NCBI RefSeq assembly: GCF_004211145.1
Contig: NZ_SEBS01000028.1
Span: forward strand, 1-46,132
Direction: 5' to 3'
DNA: 46,132 nt
From: Flavobacterium sp.
GTDB lineage: Bacteria; Bacteroidota; Bacteroidia; Flavobacteriales; Flavobacteriaceae
Made by a program: the position numbers and the translations under genes. The notes beneath the pieces were generated by a model that had not been told where the DNA came from, did not search any database, and saw only the letters and a program-made list of their open reading frames with translations. Positions 9,001-14,586 of this stretch are shown piece by piece (within the stretch, counting starts at the first letter, position 1; each line of letters begins with the position of its first letter).

Positions 9001-11017
9001 TTACGTTCTGCGCTACTTCAGGCCCGGTATTCAACACGTTGATCGTGTAAACTACAGTCGTTCCCGGAGTAAACGTCGAAGCGTTGTCGGTTTTCGTGGT
9101 GACGATGTCGGCACCCGCGCGAACGTTGGTATCGGTGCATCGCGGACAACCCGGATTCGGATCAATAGTCGTACTCGAAACGGCCACGGTATTCACCAAG
9201 TCGGTCAACGGACCGAAACCACCGGGAATATTTACGTTGACCGTATACGTGATCGTTTGTCCGACGTTCACCGTTGGAAATGTCTCATTGATGTTGCCGG
9301 TTCCAGAGCCGTTCGGACCTGTCCAGCTCACGTTGGCCGCAGGAATTCCAGCTGGAACGTTATCGACTACGTTCACGTCGGTCGCGGCTTGCGGGCCATT
9401 GTTGTAAACGGTAATCGTGTACGTTGTCGCTGTTCCGGGAATGTAAGTATTCGTGTTGTCGGTTTTGACGACGACAAGATCCGCTCCGGCCACGACTTGC
9501 GTATCAGTGTCGGAACACGTCGTACACGCAGGCGTCGGATCGTAAGAAATTGTCGTAACCGTTGTCGCGCTCGTAAGCGGCCCGGTGAAAGCAGCCGGCA
9601 CGCCCAACGTAATTGTATACGTCACGGATTGCCCGACCGCCAAAGTCGCAATCGTGTTGTCGAGGTTTACGTTGGTGCCGCTCGATCCGTTCGTACCCGT
9701 CCATGAAAATGCGGTAATTCCCGCAGGAATCGCATTAACGACGTGTACGCCGAAAGCCGTTTCAGGACCGTTGTTGGTCACGGTGACGACATACGTATTG
9801 TTTGTTCCTGGGACGTAAACCGTGTTGTTGTCGGTATTGGTGACTTCGATGTCAGCTTCGGTTCCGTTCGTATCGGTATCGCTACATTGGGCGCAAGACA
9901 AGTCAGGATCGGTGGAAGTCGTCGTGACGGCAGCCGTGCTCGTAATCGGAGCGGTTTGGGCTGCCGGAACGTTCACGGTAATCGTATACACGACCGATTC
10001 GCCACTGGCCATAATCGGAATGGTATCGTCAAGCGCAACGCCCGTTCCCGATGAACTGTTGTCGCCGACCCATGAGAAAGATCCCGCGGGAATGCCGCCC
10101 GGAATCGCGTTCGTTACGTGAACGTCAGTTGCTACGCCCGGACCGTTATTGGTCACCGTGACAGTATAAACGCTCGTTCCGCCTGGCGTGTATGTTGTTT
10201 GTGAATCGGTATTTACGAGGACGACATCGGCACCCGTATTCGGTTGGTCGGTATCGGTACATTGCGTACAACCCGGAACCGGATCGGACGAAGGCGTTGT
10301 CCACGTCGTGGTACTCGTAAGCGGCCCGGTGAATCCAACCGGAATCTGCATCGTGATCGTATACACGACTGACGCGCCCGCAGCGAGTGCAGGAATATTG
10401 TTGATCAACGGCGTATTCGGAACGACGATGGCGTTGTTCCCTGACCAGTTGAAACTCGTTATTCCAGCAGGAATCAAGTTCGTCACATCGATGTTCGCCC
10501 CGATCAGCGGACCATTGTTGGTCACGGTCACGGTGTACGTCACTGTCGTGCCCGGAATGTAATGGGTTTGGTTGTTCGTGTTCGTGACTGAGATGTCGGC
10601 GCCAACGGCTTTTACATCGGTATCGGTAACCGTTTGCGTAGCGGCATTCGAACTGGTTACGGTAACCGTGCTTACCAAAGTTCCGATCATTCCCGCAGGA
10701 ACCTCGATTTCAACGGTATAGGAAAGCGTTGCCCCTACAGCAAGCGTTCCGGCGTTGTTTGCGATCGGGTCGTTTACTCCAACCGAACCGTTGCTTCCCC
10801 ACCACGAAAAATATTCGATACCACCCGGAATAGGCTGCGAGACCTGCACGTTGGTGGCCGCGACGGTCCCAATGTTCGTAATCGAGATCGAATACGTCTT
10901 GTTCGTGCCGGGAATGTAGTACGGTGAATAATCGGTGTTAGAGACTACGAGTTGCGCCTGGGAAAACGCGGCAGTCGAAACTAGGAAAAAAATCAGCAGA
11001 AGTAGTTTTTTTTTCAT
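2..11017 (-). CDS. Giant secreted modular adhesin-like protein with T9SS type B sorting domain (partial, C-terminus cut by window edge)
   Basis: One open frame runs from ATG at 11017 to the left edge (3,672 codons, no stop seen); the last ~20 residues and stop must lie outside. Start: signal peptide (MKKK, hydrophobic core, AAFS|QAQ) in residues 1-19. Order after that: seven DUF11-like repeats (residues ~20-874), a choice-of-anchor L-like domain (~875-1140, with FASDEYGTW), an Ig/PKD-like domain, Ig-like modules of ~75 residues (7020-5380), four ~91-residue modules with 'APYTF' (5380-4250), twelve ~100-residue modules with C-D-x-N-x-D-G...FDL (4250-690), one Ig-like domain, and the start of a gliding-type C-terminal domain (FTPNGDGIHD, IFDRYGKLI, GWDGTYNG, PSTDYWF; 205-2). 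Such C-terminal domains send proteins through the type IX system to the cell surface. Function as adhesin is inferred from architecture. The 3' half is clearly GC-richer than the 5' half. Divergent from the Nfu gene. Confidence 0.93.
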   Translation of the reverse strand, partial: MKKKLLLLIFFLVSTAAFSQAQLVVSNTDYSPYYIPGTNKTYSISITNIGTVAATNVQVSQPIPGGIEYFSWWGSNGSVGVNDPIANNAGTLAVGATLSYTVEIEVPAGMIGTLVSTVTVTSSNAATQTVTDTDVKAVGADISVTNTNNQTHYIPGTTVTYTVTVTNNGPLIGANIDVTNLIPAGITSFNWSGNNAIVVPNTPLINNIPALAAGASVVYTITMQIPVGFTGPLTSTTTWTTPSSDPVPGCTQCTDTDQPNTGADVVLVNTDSQTTYTPGGTSVYTVTVTNNGPGVATDVHVTNAIPGGIPAGSFSWVGDNSSSGTGVALDDTIPIMASGESVVYTITVNVPAAQTAPITSTAAVTTTSTDPDLSCAQCSDTDTNGTEADIEVTNTDNNTVYVPGTNNTYVVTVTNNGPETAFGVHVVNAIPAGITAFSWTGTNGSSGTNVNLDNTIATLAVGQSVTYTITLGVPAAFTGPLTSATTVTTISYDPTPACTTCSDTDTQVVAGADLVVVKTDNTNTYIPGTATTYTITVYNNGPQAATDVNVVDNVPAGIPAANVSWTGPNGSGTGNINETFPTVNVGQTITYTVNVNIPGGFGPLTDLVNTVAVSSTTIDPNPGCPRCTDTNVRAGADIVTTKTDNASTFTPGTTVVYTINVLNTGPEVAQNVSVSDLVPAGIPAANVSWVGPATSGSGNINETFATVNVNQMLTYAVTVIVPSDFDQNTNLVNTVAVTSTTYDPNPDCLFCTDTDTPAPSANISAMKSDSLPNFVDDTDVTYNITILNQGPSDAVNILVSDALPAGILQMTWVGSNGTSGTGPLSDIIASLPVGGIATYAVTIHIPDDYHLTHANLVNTVVLDADTPDPVPACPTCTDTNPADFTYITVDNQTYTLTELVEDVLIHTDCAIVENISAVGWQQSDASTISYFHYNNSSFPIKEGVIISSAGAKGYEGHYSGGNNNAGTGVNNPGNNAIIGDLQAISNTIPLNNNNNLKDYSEIRFNFTPLTNTFSFNFLFASDEYGTWQCQFGDVFAFMLTDNTAGTPLENLAVIPNTNIPIGVTSIHDATWNGACPSLYPELFDLYAPSVPAIQTPANVKGSLVKMTASADVIPGHVYTIKLAVADLTDNALSTAVFLEAGSFNVGGTNLSAQLFDPEEFPDLVGPAAVCPNDTRTLQAGTSAIAGATYQWYHNDLLLNGETQYTLLIDEPGVYTVVVSVSGSACQQTDSIIVEYLDDMPLGFPDFLDVCENLPADLTQIEAEILNGLDPTNYFIQYHQTEQDALFVADPITNYTAYTGENNDFNFQGDVIYASVENLLGSACIGVRSFTLNEIPRPAVPVVANQTFICGGGYVLPALPVGQYYNTTDYASGGTPITAGTSVGVGTVWVINTNQLTDCISEASFDVSEGPCGDPITPDDIYLCDALPNDGAATFDISNIPTIALGSNDATLYTVSVHPTQLDADNDTSPINTAIPFPGTDGQQVFIRMENNNDTTDFDTTFFTLHVIPMPAIPVVADVFVCDEYELPTLPTGSSYNSATGGTGTAYSAGDIISTTMVMYVIAETGATPPLVPNCASEASFVINIFTTPAVPTVADVDACETYDLPALPAGSYYNTLGDGSGTTLLAGDDITTTQTIWVVSEVGTVPCRSSASFVVTVHDLPATPVVADVFMCDEYELPALPAGSVYNSATGGTGTAYAAGDFISTTMTMFVIVNGTAPASLNCSSEASFVINIFDTPAVPTVADIDACETYELLPLPTGSYYNTLADGSGTTLLAGDDIATTQTIWVVAENGTIPCRSSASFIVTIHDLPPTPVVSDVAVCGSYTLPALTAGSYNTQAGGTGTTLPVGYVINATQDVWVFDAGTLAGCFSEASFTVTINPIPEATISATPTTVCIGDAAPVITITGTGGTAPYTFSYDYNGGATVTLVSDASGVATFTVPSTATAGSYIFNLTDVSDANCNSAQSDTVTITVNALPTATMAADVTAVCVGGTSPVITFTGAGGTAPYTFSYTLDGAPFTAQTTAGSDTVTVTAPTTTDGIFTYELTGVSDANCSQAQTATVSITVNPLPTATITLDNATVCQGGTQPTVTFTGAGGIAPYTFDYTLGGTPLQVISNAAGVATVQIPTTAPGTIAIVLTGVAESGATTCFQAQSGSVSVTVDPLPAATVSINDTAICQDGTPLPVVTFTGASGTSPYTFTYTVSGTPGSQTTVSAAGQDTATVTLPTNNTGTFTVTLTDVSDANGCQQAVGLSVSLEVIAPPAVPATVTDIRLCDDNNDGVRCFDLNPAGLEATGGNPDLGYSFHLTLPDAQQNINAIPDPALYCNVQLWDQPIIIRVWDLDAPECASYSTFMIHVDARPTANEDIADFAQCDLDAPAGTEDFILTDHIGEIIANPAGITFTFHHSQGDAQTPANAIPAGPYNSAGAETIWVRLENAAGCVDVASFELVLWPLPSVVPLAPLTSCMEGSGQASFDLAAYANTVSQGIPGVTVSYYLNMADASVPTNPLPGLYVSTGGTVTVRLDNEHCTSYTTLDLIMGTGPAVVSPQAISECDDNNDCHALFDLTSVEAAIMGGTVPAGTTFSYHLTTDDAEQSLNAITDPTAYPNVQDCNQTITVRVTAAGNICPSYVQLDLSVILRPEAVEGVEYELCDNDGNGTATFVLTSLDDDILANTTGAGYTVQYYAQFADIAAGNPIVSTAGYESATATIWAVVSTAANSCTDTVQVSLSVFTRPTIAPIPAFVKCDTAPIDQHEAFILNDHLPQIVQGQTGLTVSFHHSETDAIGGLSPIDGSIPYVNVPPAVEFIWVRVENANGCYYVTGMDIRVEPLPMPDMPLPNSPLTNVCDGNQDGYAQFDLDAIAAYMLQSVPAGTMTLAFYLTQADALAGINEQSGIYTNNGYPVTQTIYVLATNDAVTGNGCPNILPFTLNVLATPIPATDLADLTVCDTNQDGYAQFDLTQYEAAITLLQQPGSGTLTFSYYDDLGQAQLGTGSLGSVTSYTNTTPYTQQIWVRAENAADCYSISSFMLQVDVPLAVPGAIPGIWSVCDGQAPGSGLATETWDLTTIVDATSVPGYDASLYTVTYYPSVNDAANGTNALSLAQAQAYVNTSNPQSIGIVITSIATGCSSRTHKTIQVLPLPAPAPLTAAQQTLTGCDQDGNGTAFFDLSQYEAQMANGDTLMTFQYFTSLADAEAGNDAAAIPAASLSNYESLGGPVYIRVEEATLAETGGDFCHVIVTLNLVANPQPQVTTYTLQACETNNTNTAVFDLTTADQFLLTSGSASDYTFTYYHDLVSAQASTGAIANFASYANTTNPEIVYVRVVNDATGCWTTTELTLQVNQGAVATAYAFPVVCDDDADPSDGIYVFDLTSANADILGTVQAADPQFTVSYYASPADVAAGTPIANPAAYATGTATLWAVVTNNTAAPATCSSDAVAVSVTVEPRLAVTVDGGQTICIDFTTGDLVSAPTLTAQPGGTGYTYEWFLDGTTTGVLTPTITADLAGDYTVIVTSAAGCVSGPSAPHTVVETSAPEQVTYTVSGAFQDHQSIQVSVQGQNPQYFEYSLDGGPWLANGGLFTNVAPGPHTIQVRSECGSVGPIDVLLINYPHYFTPNGDGIHDTWNTIGLDNDGKTKIYIFDRYGKLIKQIAPNKEGQDGWDGTYNGHPMPSTDYWF

Positions 11018-11093
11018 AGAAGTACAAAGATTCATCAAGACCACAGAATTTTCTTCTGAAATCTTTAAGTTGTGTTAATTTTTTTTTAATCTC

Positions 11094-11101
11094 CAAATAT
11101 A
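11094..11101 (-). promoter_or_regulatory. -7 box (TATATTTG) for the giant adhesin gene
   Basis: The minus strand reads TATATTTG, matching the Bacteroidota TAnnTTTG element, 76 bases upstream of the ATG at 11017. No good -33 TTG at normal spacing was seen. It sits 23 bp from the divergent box of the Nfu gene. Confidence 0.5.
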
Positions 11102-11124
11102 GAAAATCGCTCAAGAATGTTTGT

Positions 11125-11132
11125 TAAATTTG
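11125..11132 (+). promoter_or_regulatory. -7 box (TAAATTTG) for the Nfu gene
   Basis: TAAATTTG matches TAnnTTTG and lies 29 bases upstream of the ATG at 11162. The upstream region overlaps the divergent promoter of the adhesin gene, so the two could interfere with each other. Confidence 0.5.
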
Positions 11133-11161
11133 CATCCTATTTTAGTAAACGACCATTCTGA

Positions 11162-12058
11162 ATGAGAATTTCAATCAAAGAGACGCAAAACCCACTTATA
11201 TTAAAGTTTGGATTCCCCGATTTCATCACGAAACACGGAAATTACGAGTTCAAAAACATAGATGACACCAAGAATTCACCACTTGCAAAACAGCTGTTTT
11301 ACCTGCCATTTGTCAAGACGGTCTATGTCTCGGGCAACTTCATCGCGATCGAGCGATACAGCATCGTAGAGTGGGACGATGTCAAGGACGCCGTCGCCGA
11401 ACAGATCGATAACTACGCCCAAAGCGGGCAGCCGATCGTCATTGAAGACGACGAAAAACCTAAGAAACAACCGGTTAACGTATACGGAGAAATCACACCG
11501 AATCCTGCCACGCTGAAATTCGTCGCAAGCAAGATGTTGACGAAAACCGCAGCCGAGTTCCGAAACATAGACGAAACGACGCCGTCTCCGCTTGCGAAAG
11601 CGCTTTTTGAATTCCCGTATGTAAAGGAAATTTTCATCGACGAGAACTACGTTTCGGTCACCAAGTACGAAAGCTACAATTGGGACGAAATCACGATCGA
11701 AGTGCGCGGCTTCATCAAGCAATTCATCGAAAATGGCGGAACCGCGATCGACGAAGATCTCATTGTCGCGACGCCGAAACAGGAAAAACAGAAGATCGCC
11801 AATTTCGACAACCTCGACACGACGTCTCAGCAAATCATCAACATCCTCGAAGAATATGTGAAACCCGCGGTACAAGCCGATGGCGGAAATATTCTTTTCG
11901 ATTCCTACGACGCCGATGAAAAACGCGTGAAAGTCGTACTTCAAGGCGCGTGCAACGGTTGTCCATCGTCGACATTCACGTTGAAAAGCGGCATCGAGAA
12001 CATGTTGAAAGACATGCTCAACGACGAGGCGATAAAAGTCGAAGCGATAAACGGCTAA
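11162..12058 (+). CDS. NifU family (Nfu-type) iron-sulfur cluster carrier with duplicated N-terminal domain
   Basis: 298 residues. The C-terminal NifU-like domain (~residues 218-295) has the cluster-binding pair C264-x-x-C267 in GACNGCPSS; in the family two such protomers hold a [4Fe-4S] cluster and pass it to client enzymes in the cytoplasm. Before it are two copies of the Nfu N-terminal scaffold domain (~8-92 and ~107-195): both carry a TPNP/TQNP-like start, a SPLAK motif (39-43; 142-146) and the 'F-P-[FY]-V-K' segment (49-52; 151-155). The two copies are clearly related, so the gene contains an internal duplication. It has its own -7 box and is followed by a strong terminator, so it is probably transcribed alone. 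Confident in family; client proteins unknown. Confidence 0.92.
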   Translation: MRISIKETQNPLILKFGFPDFITKHGNYEFKNIDDTKNSPLAKQLFYLPFVKTVYVSGNFIAIERYSIVEWDDVKDAVAEQIDNYAQSGQPIVIEDDEKPKKQPVNVYGEITPNPATLKFVASKMLTKTAAEFRNIDETTPSPLAKALFEFPYVKEIFIDENYVSVTKYESYNWDEITIEVRGFIKQFIENGGTAIDEDLIVATPKQEKQKIANFDNLDTTSQQIINILEEYVKPAVQADGGNILFDSYDADEKRVKVVLQGACNGCPSSTFTLKSGIENMLKDMLNDEAIKVEAING

Positions 12059-12076
12059 ACAATAAATCGTAACTTT

Positions 12077-12101
12077 AAGCGTCCAATCGGGCGCTTTTTT
12101 T
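12077..12101 (+). terminator. Rho-independent terminator after the Nfu gene
   Basis: Stem AAGCGTCC / GGGCGCTT with loop AATC, followed by a run of seven T (95-101). It starts 18 bases after the Nfu stop codon. Confidence 0.85.
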
Positions 12102-12118
12102 CTGTTCAAAATTCAGCA

Positions 12119-12197
12119 TTCGTTGATCATCTGTTCGAAATTCAAAAGAACGATTCGAGCATCTGAACACTGAACAGACGATCAACGACTAACGAAT
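12119..12197. repeat. Imperfect inverted repeat with heptad-like 3' part
   Basis: CGTTGATCATCTGTTC (12121-12136) and GAACAGACGATCAACG (12173-12188) are reverse complements with one mismatch, 36 bases apart. The right part also reads in steps of seven: CTGAACA twice at 12163-12176, then AACGACT and AACGAAT at 12184-12197. It lies between the Nfu terminator and the next gene. Role unknown. Confidence 0.55.
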
Positions 12198-12213
12198 TTC
12201 GAAGTTTTACAAA

Positions 12214-14238
12214 ATGAACGAACTCTCACATGAAACCTCCCCGTACCTACTCCAACACGCGAACAATCCCGTGAACTGGAAAGCGTGGAACGATACGACG
12301 TTGGCTTCGGCCGCGACCCAAAATAAATTATTGCTGATCTCGGTCGGATATTCGGCCTGCCATTGGTGCCACGTGATGGAACACGAAACCTTCGAGGACG
12401 CCGAAGCCGCTGCCGTAATGAACCAAAATTTCGTCAACGTGAAAGTCGACCGCGAAGAACGTCCCGACGTCGATGCGGTCTACATGAAGGCCGTCCAACT
12501 CATGACGCAACGCGGCGGTTGGCCTATGAACGTGGTCGCTTTGCCCGACGGGCGTCCGGTTTGGGGCGGCACATATTTCCGCAAAGGCGATTGGATGCAG
12601 ACGCTTGAACATCTCGCGCAATTGTGGCAGAACGATCCGCAAAAGATGATCGATTACGCCCAAAAATTGCACGGCGGCCTTGAAGCGTTAAACATTCTGC
12701 CGAACGAGAATCCCGATTCGGAACTCGATCAAAATTTACTCAAACCATTATTCGAAAAATGGTCGAAAAGTTTCGACTGGGAATTCGGCGGCTACATGAA
12801 AGCGCCGAAATTCATGCTGCCCAACAATTTCAAATTCCTGTTGCGCTATGGTTGGCAGACACAAAATCCGGACTTGCTCGACTTCGTGAATTTGACGCTT
12901 ACGAAGATGGCGTTCGGAGGGATTTTCGATACCGTCGGCGGTGGATTCTCGCGCTATTCGGTCGATTTCAAATGGCACGTGCCTCATTTCGAAAAGATGT
13001 TGTACGACAATGGCCAACTGGTTTCGCTTTTCGCCGACGCATACAAATTGACGGGAAATCCATTGTATTCGGAGGTCATCGACAAGACACTTTCGTTCGT
13101 TTCCCGCGAATTGACGGCGCCCGACGGAAATTTCTATTCCGCCCTCGACGCCGATTCCAAGGACGCGCACGGACATTCGGAAGAAGGCGCGTTCTACGTC
13201 TGGACGAAACCGGAATTGGAGAAATTGATCGGCGATGATTTCGAAATATTTTCGGACGTTTTCAGCATCAACGACTTCGGACATTGGGAAAACGGCAATT
13301 ACGTACTGATCCAAAAAGAGCCTTTGGAATCGATCGCTGAAATCCGACGAATGCCGTTATCGGAACTCGAAACCAAGAAACAAAACTGGGAAAAAATCCT
13401 TTTTGCCGAACGCGAAAAACGCCACCGTCCGGGACTCGACGACAAATCACTCACGTCGTGGAACGCAATCATGCTCAAGGGTTATGTCGATGCTTATAAA
13501 GCTTTGGGCAAACCCGAATATATTGAAATCGCGTTGAAAAACGCCAATTTCATCCGACGTCAATGTTGGTCGTCCGATGGAAATCTTTGGCACAACCACA
13601 AAAACGGCAAGAGCACGATCAACGGCTATCTCGAGGATTATGCGTTCGTGATCGATGCCTTCATTTCGCTTTACGAAGCCACGCTCGATGAGAAATTCTT
13701 AACCGACGCCAAGCAGCTCGCGGATTATGCGTTCGATCATTTCTTCGACGCCGAGAAAGGCTTTTTCTGCTTCACGTCGAACCTCGACAAAGCGCTTGTC
13801 GCCGAACATTTTGAAATGGAAGACAACGTGATTCCCGCGTCGAATTCGATCATGTGCGAGAATTTGTACCGACTCGGCATCTATTTCGAGAACCAACATT
13901 ATGAAACGAAAGCCGAGAATATGTTGCGCCATTTGCTTCCCGTGATCGATTATCCGTCGGCGTTTTCAAATTGGCTGTACGTGTTTTTGAATTTCTTTGA
14001 AAGCCAACGTGAGCTCGCCATTTGTGGAACCGACGCGTTGCGGTTCGCGACCGACATCAACTCGAGATATTTTCCGAATGTGACGTTGGCCGCGTCGACG
14101 ACCGAATCCAAACTTCCGTTCCTGCAAAACCGGATGCCTGAAAACGGCAACTTGTTCTACATCTGCCAAAACAAAGCCTGCGGGCTTCCCGAATCGGACT
14201 TTGAGACTGCGCTAAAAAATTTGGAATCAGCGAGTTAA
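12214..14238 (+). CDS. DUF255 / thioredoxin-domain protein (YyaL, SPATA20 family)
   Basis: 674 residues, the usual length for this family. The N-terminal DUF255 thioredoxin-like domain (~1-165) begins with NELSHETSPYLLQHANNPV and carries the C49-H-W-C52 motif in SACHWCHVM, followed by a conserved VDREERPDVD and GGWP stretch. The rest is an (alpha/alpha)6-barrel-like region resembling N-acylglucosamine epimerase folds, with conserved FLPNN/GGxFDTVGGGFSRYSVD and HFEKMLYDN motifs. The biochemical role of the family is not settled; a redox or sugar-related enzymatic function is usually suggested. No signal peptide, so cytoplasmic. Start ATG is the first in frame and gives the family's typical N-terminus. 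The next gene follows after 38 bases. Confidence 0.93.
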   Translation: MNELSHETSPYLLQHANNPVNWKAWNDTTLASAATQNKLLLISVGYSACHWCHVMEHETFEDAEAAAVMNQNFVNVKVDREERPDVDAVYMKAVQLMTQRGGWPMNVVALPDGRPVWGGTYFRKGDWMQTLEHLAQLWQNDPQKMIDYAQKLHGGLEALNILPNENPDSELDQNLLKPLFEKWSKSFDWEFGGYMKAPKFMLPNNFKFLLRYGWQTQNPDLLDFVNLTLTKMAFGGIFDTVGGGFSRYSVDFKWHVPHFEKMLYDNGQLVSLFADAYKLTGNPLYSEVIDKTLSFVSRELTAPDGNFYSALDADSKDAHGHSEEGAFYVWTKPELEKLIGDDFEIFSDVFSINDFGHWENGNYVLIQKEPLESIAEIRRMPLSELETKKQNWEKILFAEREKRHRPGLDDKSLTSWNAIMLKGYVDAYKALGKPEYIEIALKNANFIRRQCWSSDGNLWHNHKNGKSTINGYLEDYAFVIDAFISLYEATLDEKFLTDAKQLADYAFDHFFDAEKGFFCFTSNLDKALVAEHFEMEDNVIPASNSIMCENLYRLGIYFENQHYETKAENMLRHLLPVIDYPSAFSNWLYVFLNFFESQRELAICGTDALRFATDINSRYFPNVTLAASTTESKLPFLQNRMPENGNLFYICQNKACGLPESDFETALKNLESAS

Positions 14239-14276
14239 ATTCACTAACTTTCGTCGATAACCAAAAAAACTAAAAC

Positions 14277-14528
14277 ATGGGATTAGGAGATTTTTTTAGA
14301 AAACTGTTCGGCGGCACGCCTGAAAACGTGAACGAACCGCCACCGATCGAACAATCACCGGATCCGATAAAGGACGCGAGCGACCACGTACTGCCGACGC
14401 CTGAAATCGTCCCCGAAACGACCGAACCCGTCGTCGAAAAAACCGCTTTCGCCCAGGACGCGAACGAGGATTTCGAAGAACCGCGCCAATCGCCCGACGA
14501 GAATCGCTTCGAGGAACCCGCCGATTAA
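14277..14528 (+). CDS. Small acidic hypothetical protein
   Basis: 83 residues, beginning MGLGDFFRKLFGG, a short amphipathic segment, followed by a low-complexity tail rich in Pro, Glu and Asp with no predicted fold. It has no signal peptide or membrane segment; the N-terminal basic amphipathic stretch might touch a membrane or partner protein. A sequence close to the -7 consensus (TAACTTTC) lies ~30 bases upstream, and a clear terminator follows. Codon use matches its neighbours, supporting a real gene. I do not recognise a family; function unknown. Confidence 0.7.
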   Translation: MGLGDFFRKLFGGTPENVNEPPPIEQSPDPIKDASDHVLPTPEIVPETTEPVVEKTAFAQDANEDFEEPRQSPDENRFEEPAD

Positions 14529-14546
14529 CAAAACTCTATCACTTTT

Positions 14547-14574
14547 AAAAACCTTCGTTTCGCGGAGGTTTTTT
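14547..14574 (+). terminator. Rho-independent terminator after the small acidic gene
   Basis: Stem ACCTTCG / CGGAGGT with loop TTTCG (one T-G pair), flanked by A-rich and T-rich arms. Its T tract runs into the promoter box of the MscS gene. Confidence 0.8.
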
Positions 14575-14581
14575 ATTTTTG
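14574..14581 (+). promoter_or_regulatory. -7 box (TATTTTTG) for the MscS gene, fused to the terminator
   Basis: TATTTTTG matches TAnnTTTG and ends only 5 bases before the ATG at 14587, so the transcript would start at or next to the start codon (leaderless or nearly so). Confidence 0.5.
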
Positions 14582-14586
14582 CACCC

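Noticed and set aside
11276..12109. 277-codon minus-strand frame opposite the Nfu gene
   Set aside because: The plus strand encodes a complete Nfu protein with cluster motif; the opposite frame has no recognisable features.
12748..13314. Minus-strand frame of 188 codons opposite the DUF255 gene
   Set aside because: Mirror of a well-supported gene; no signal or family pattern.
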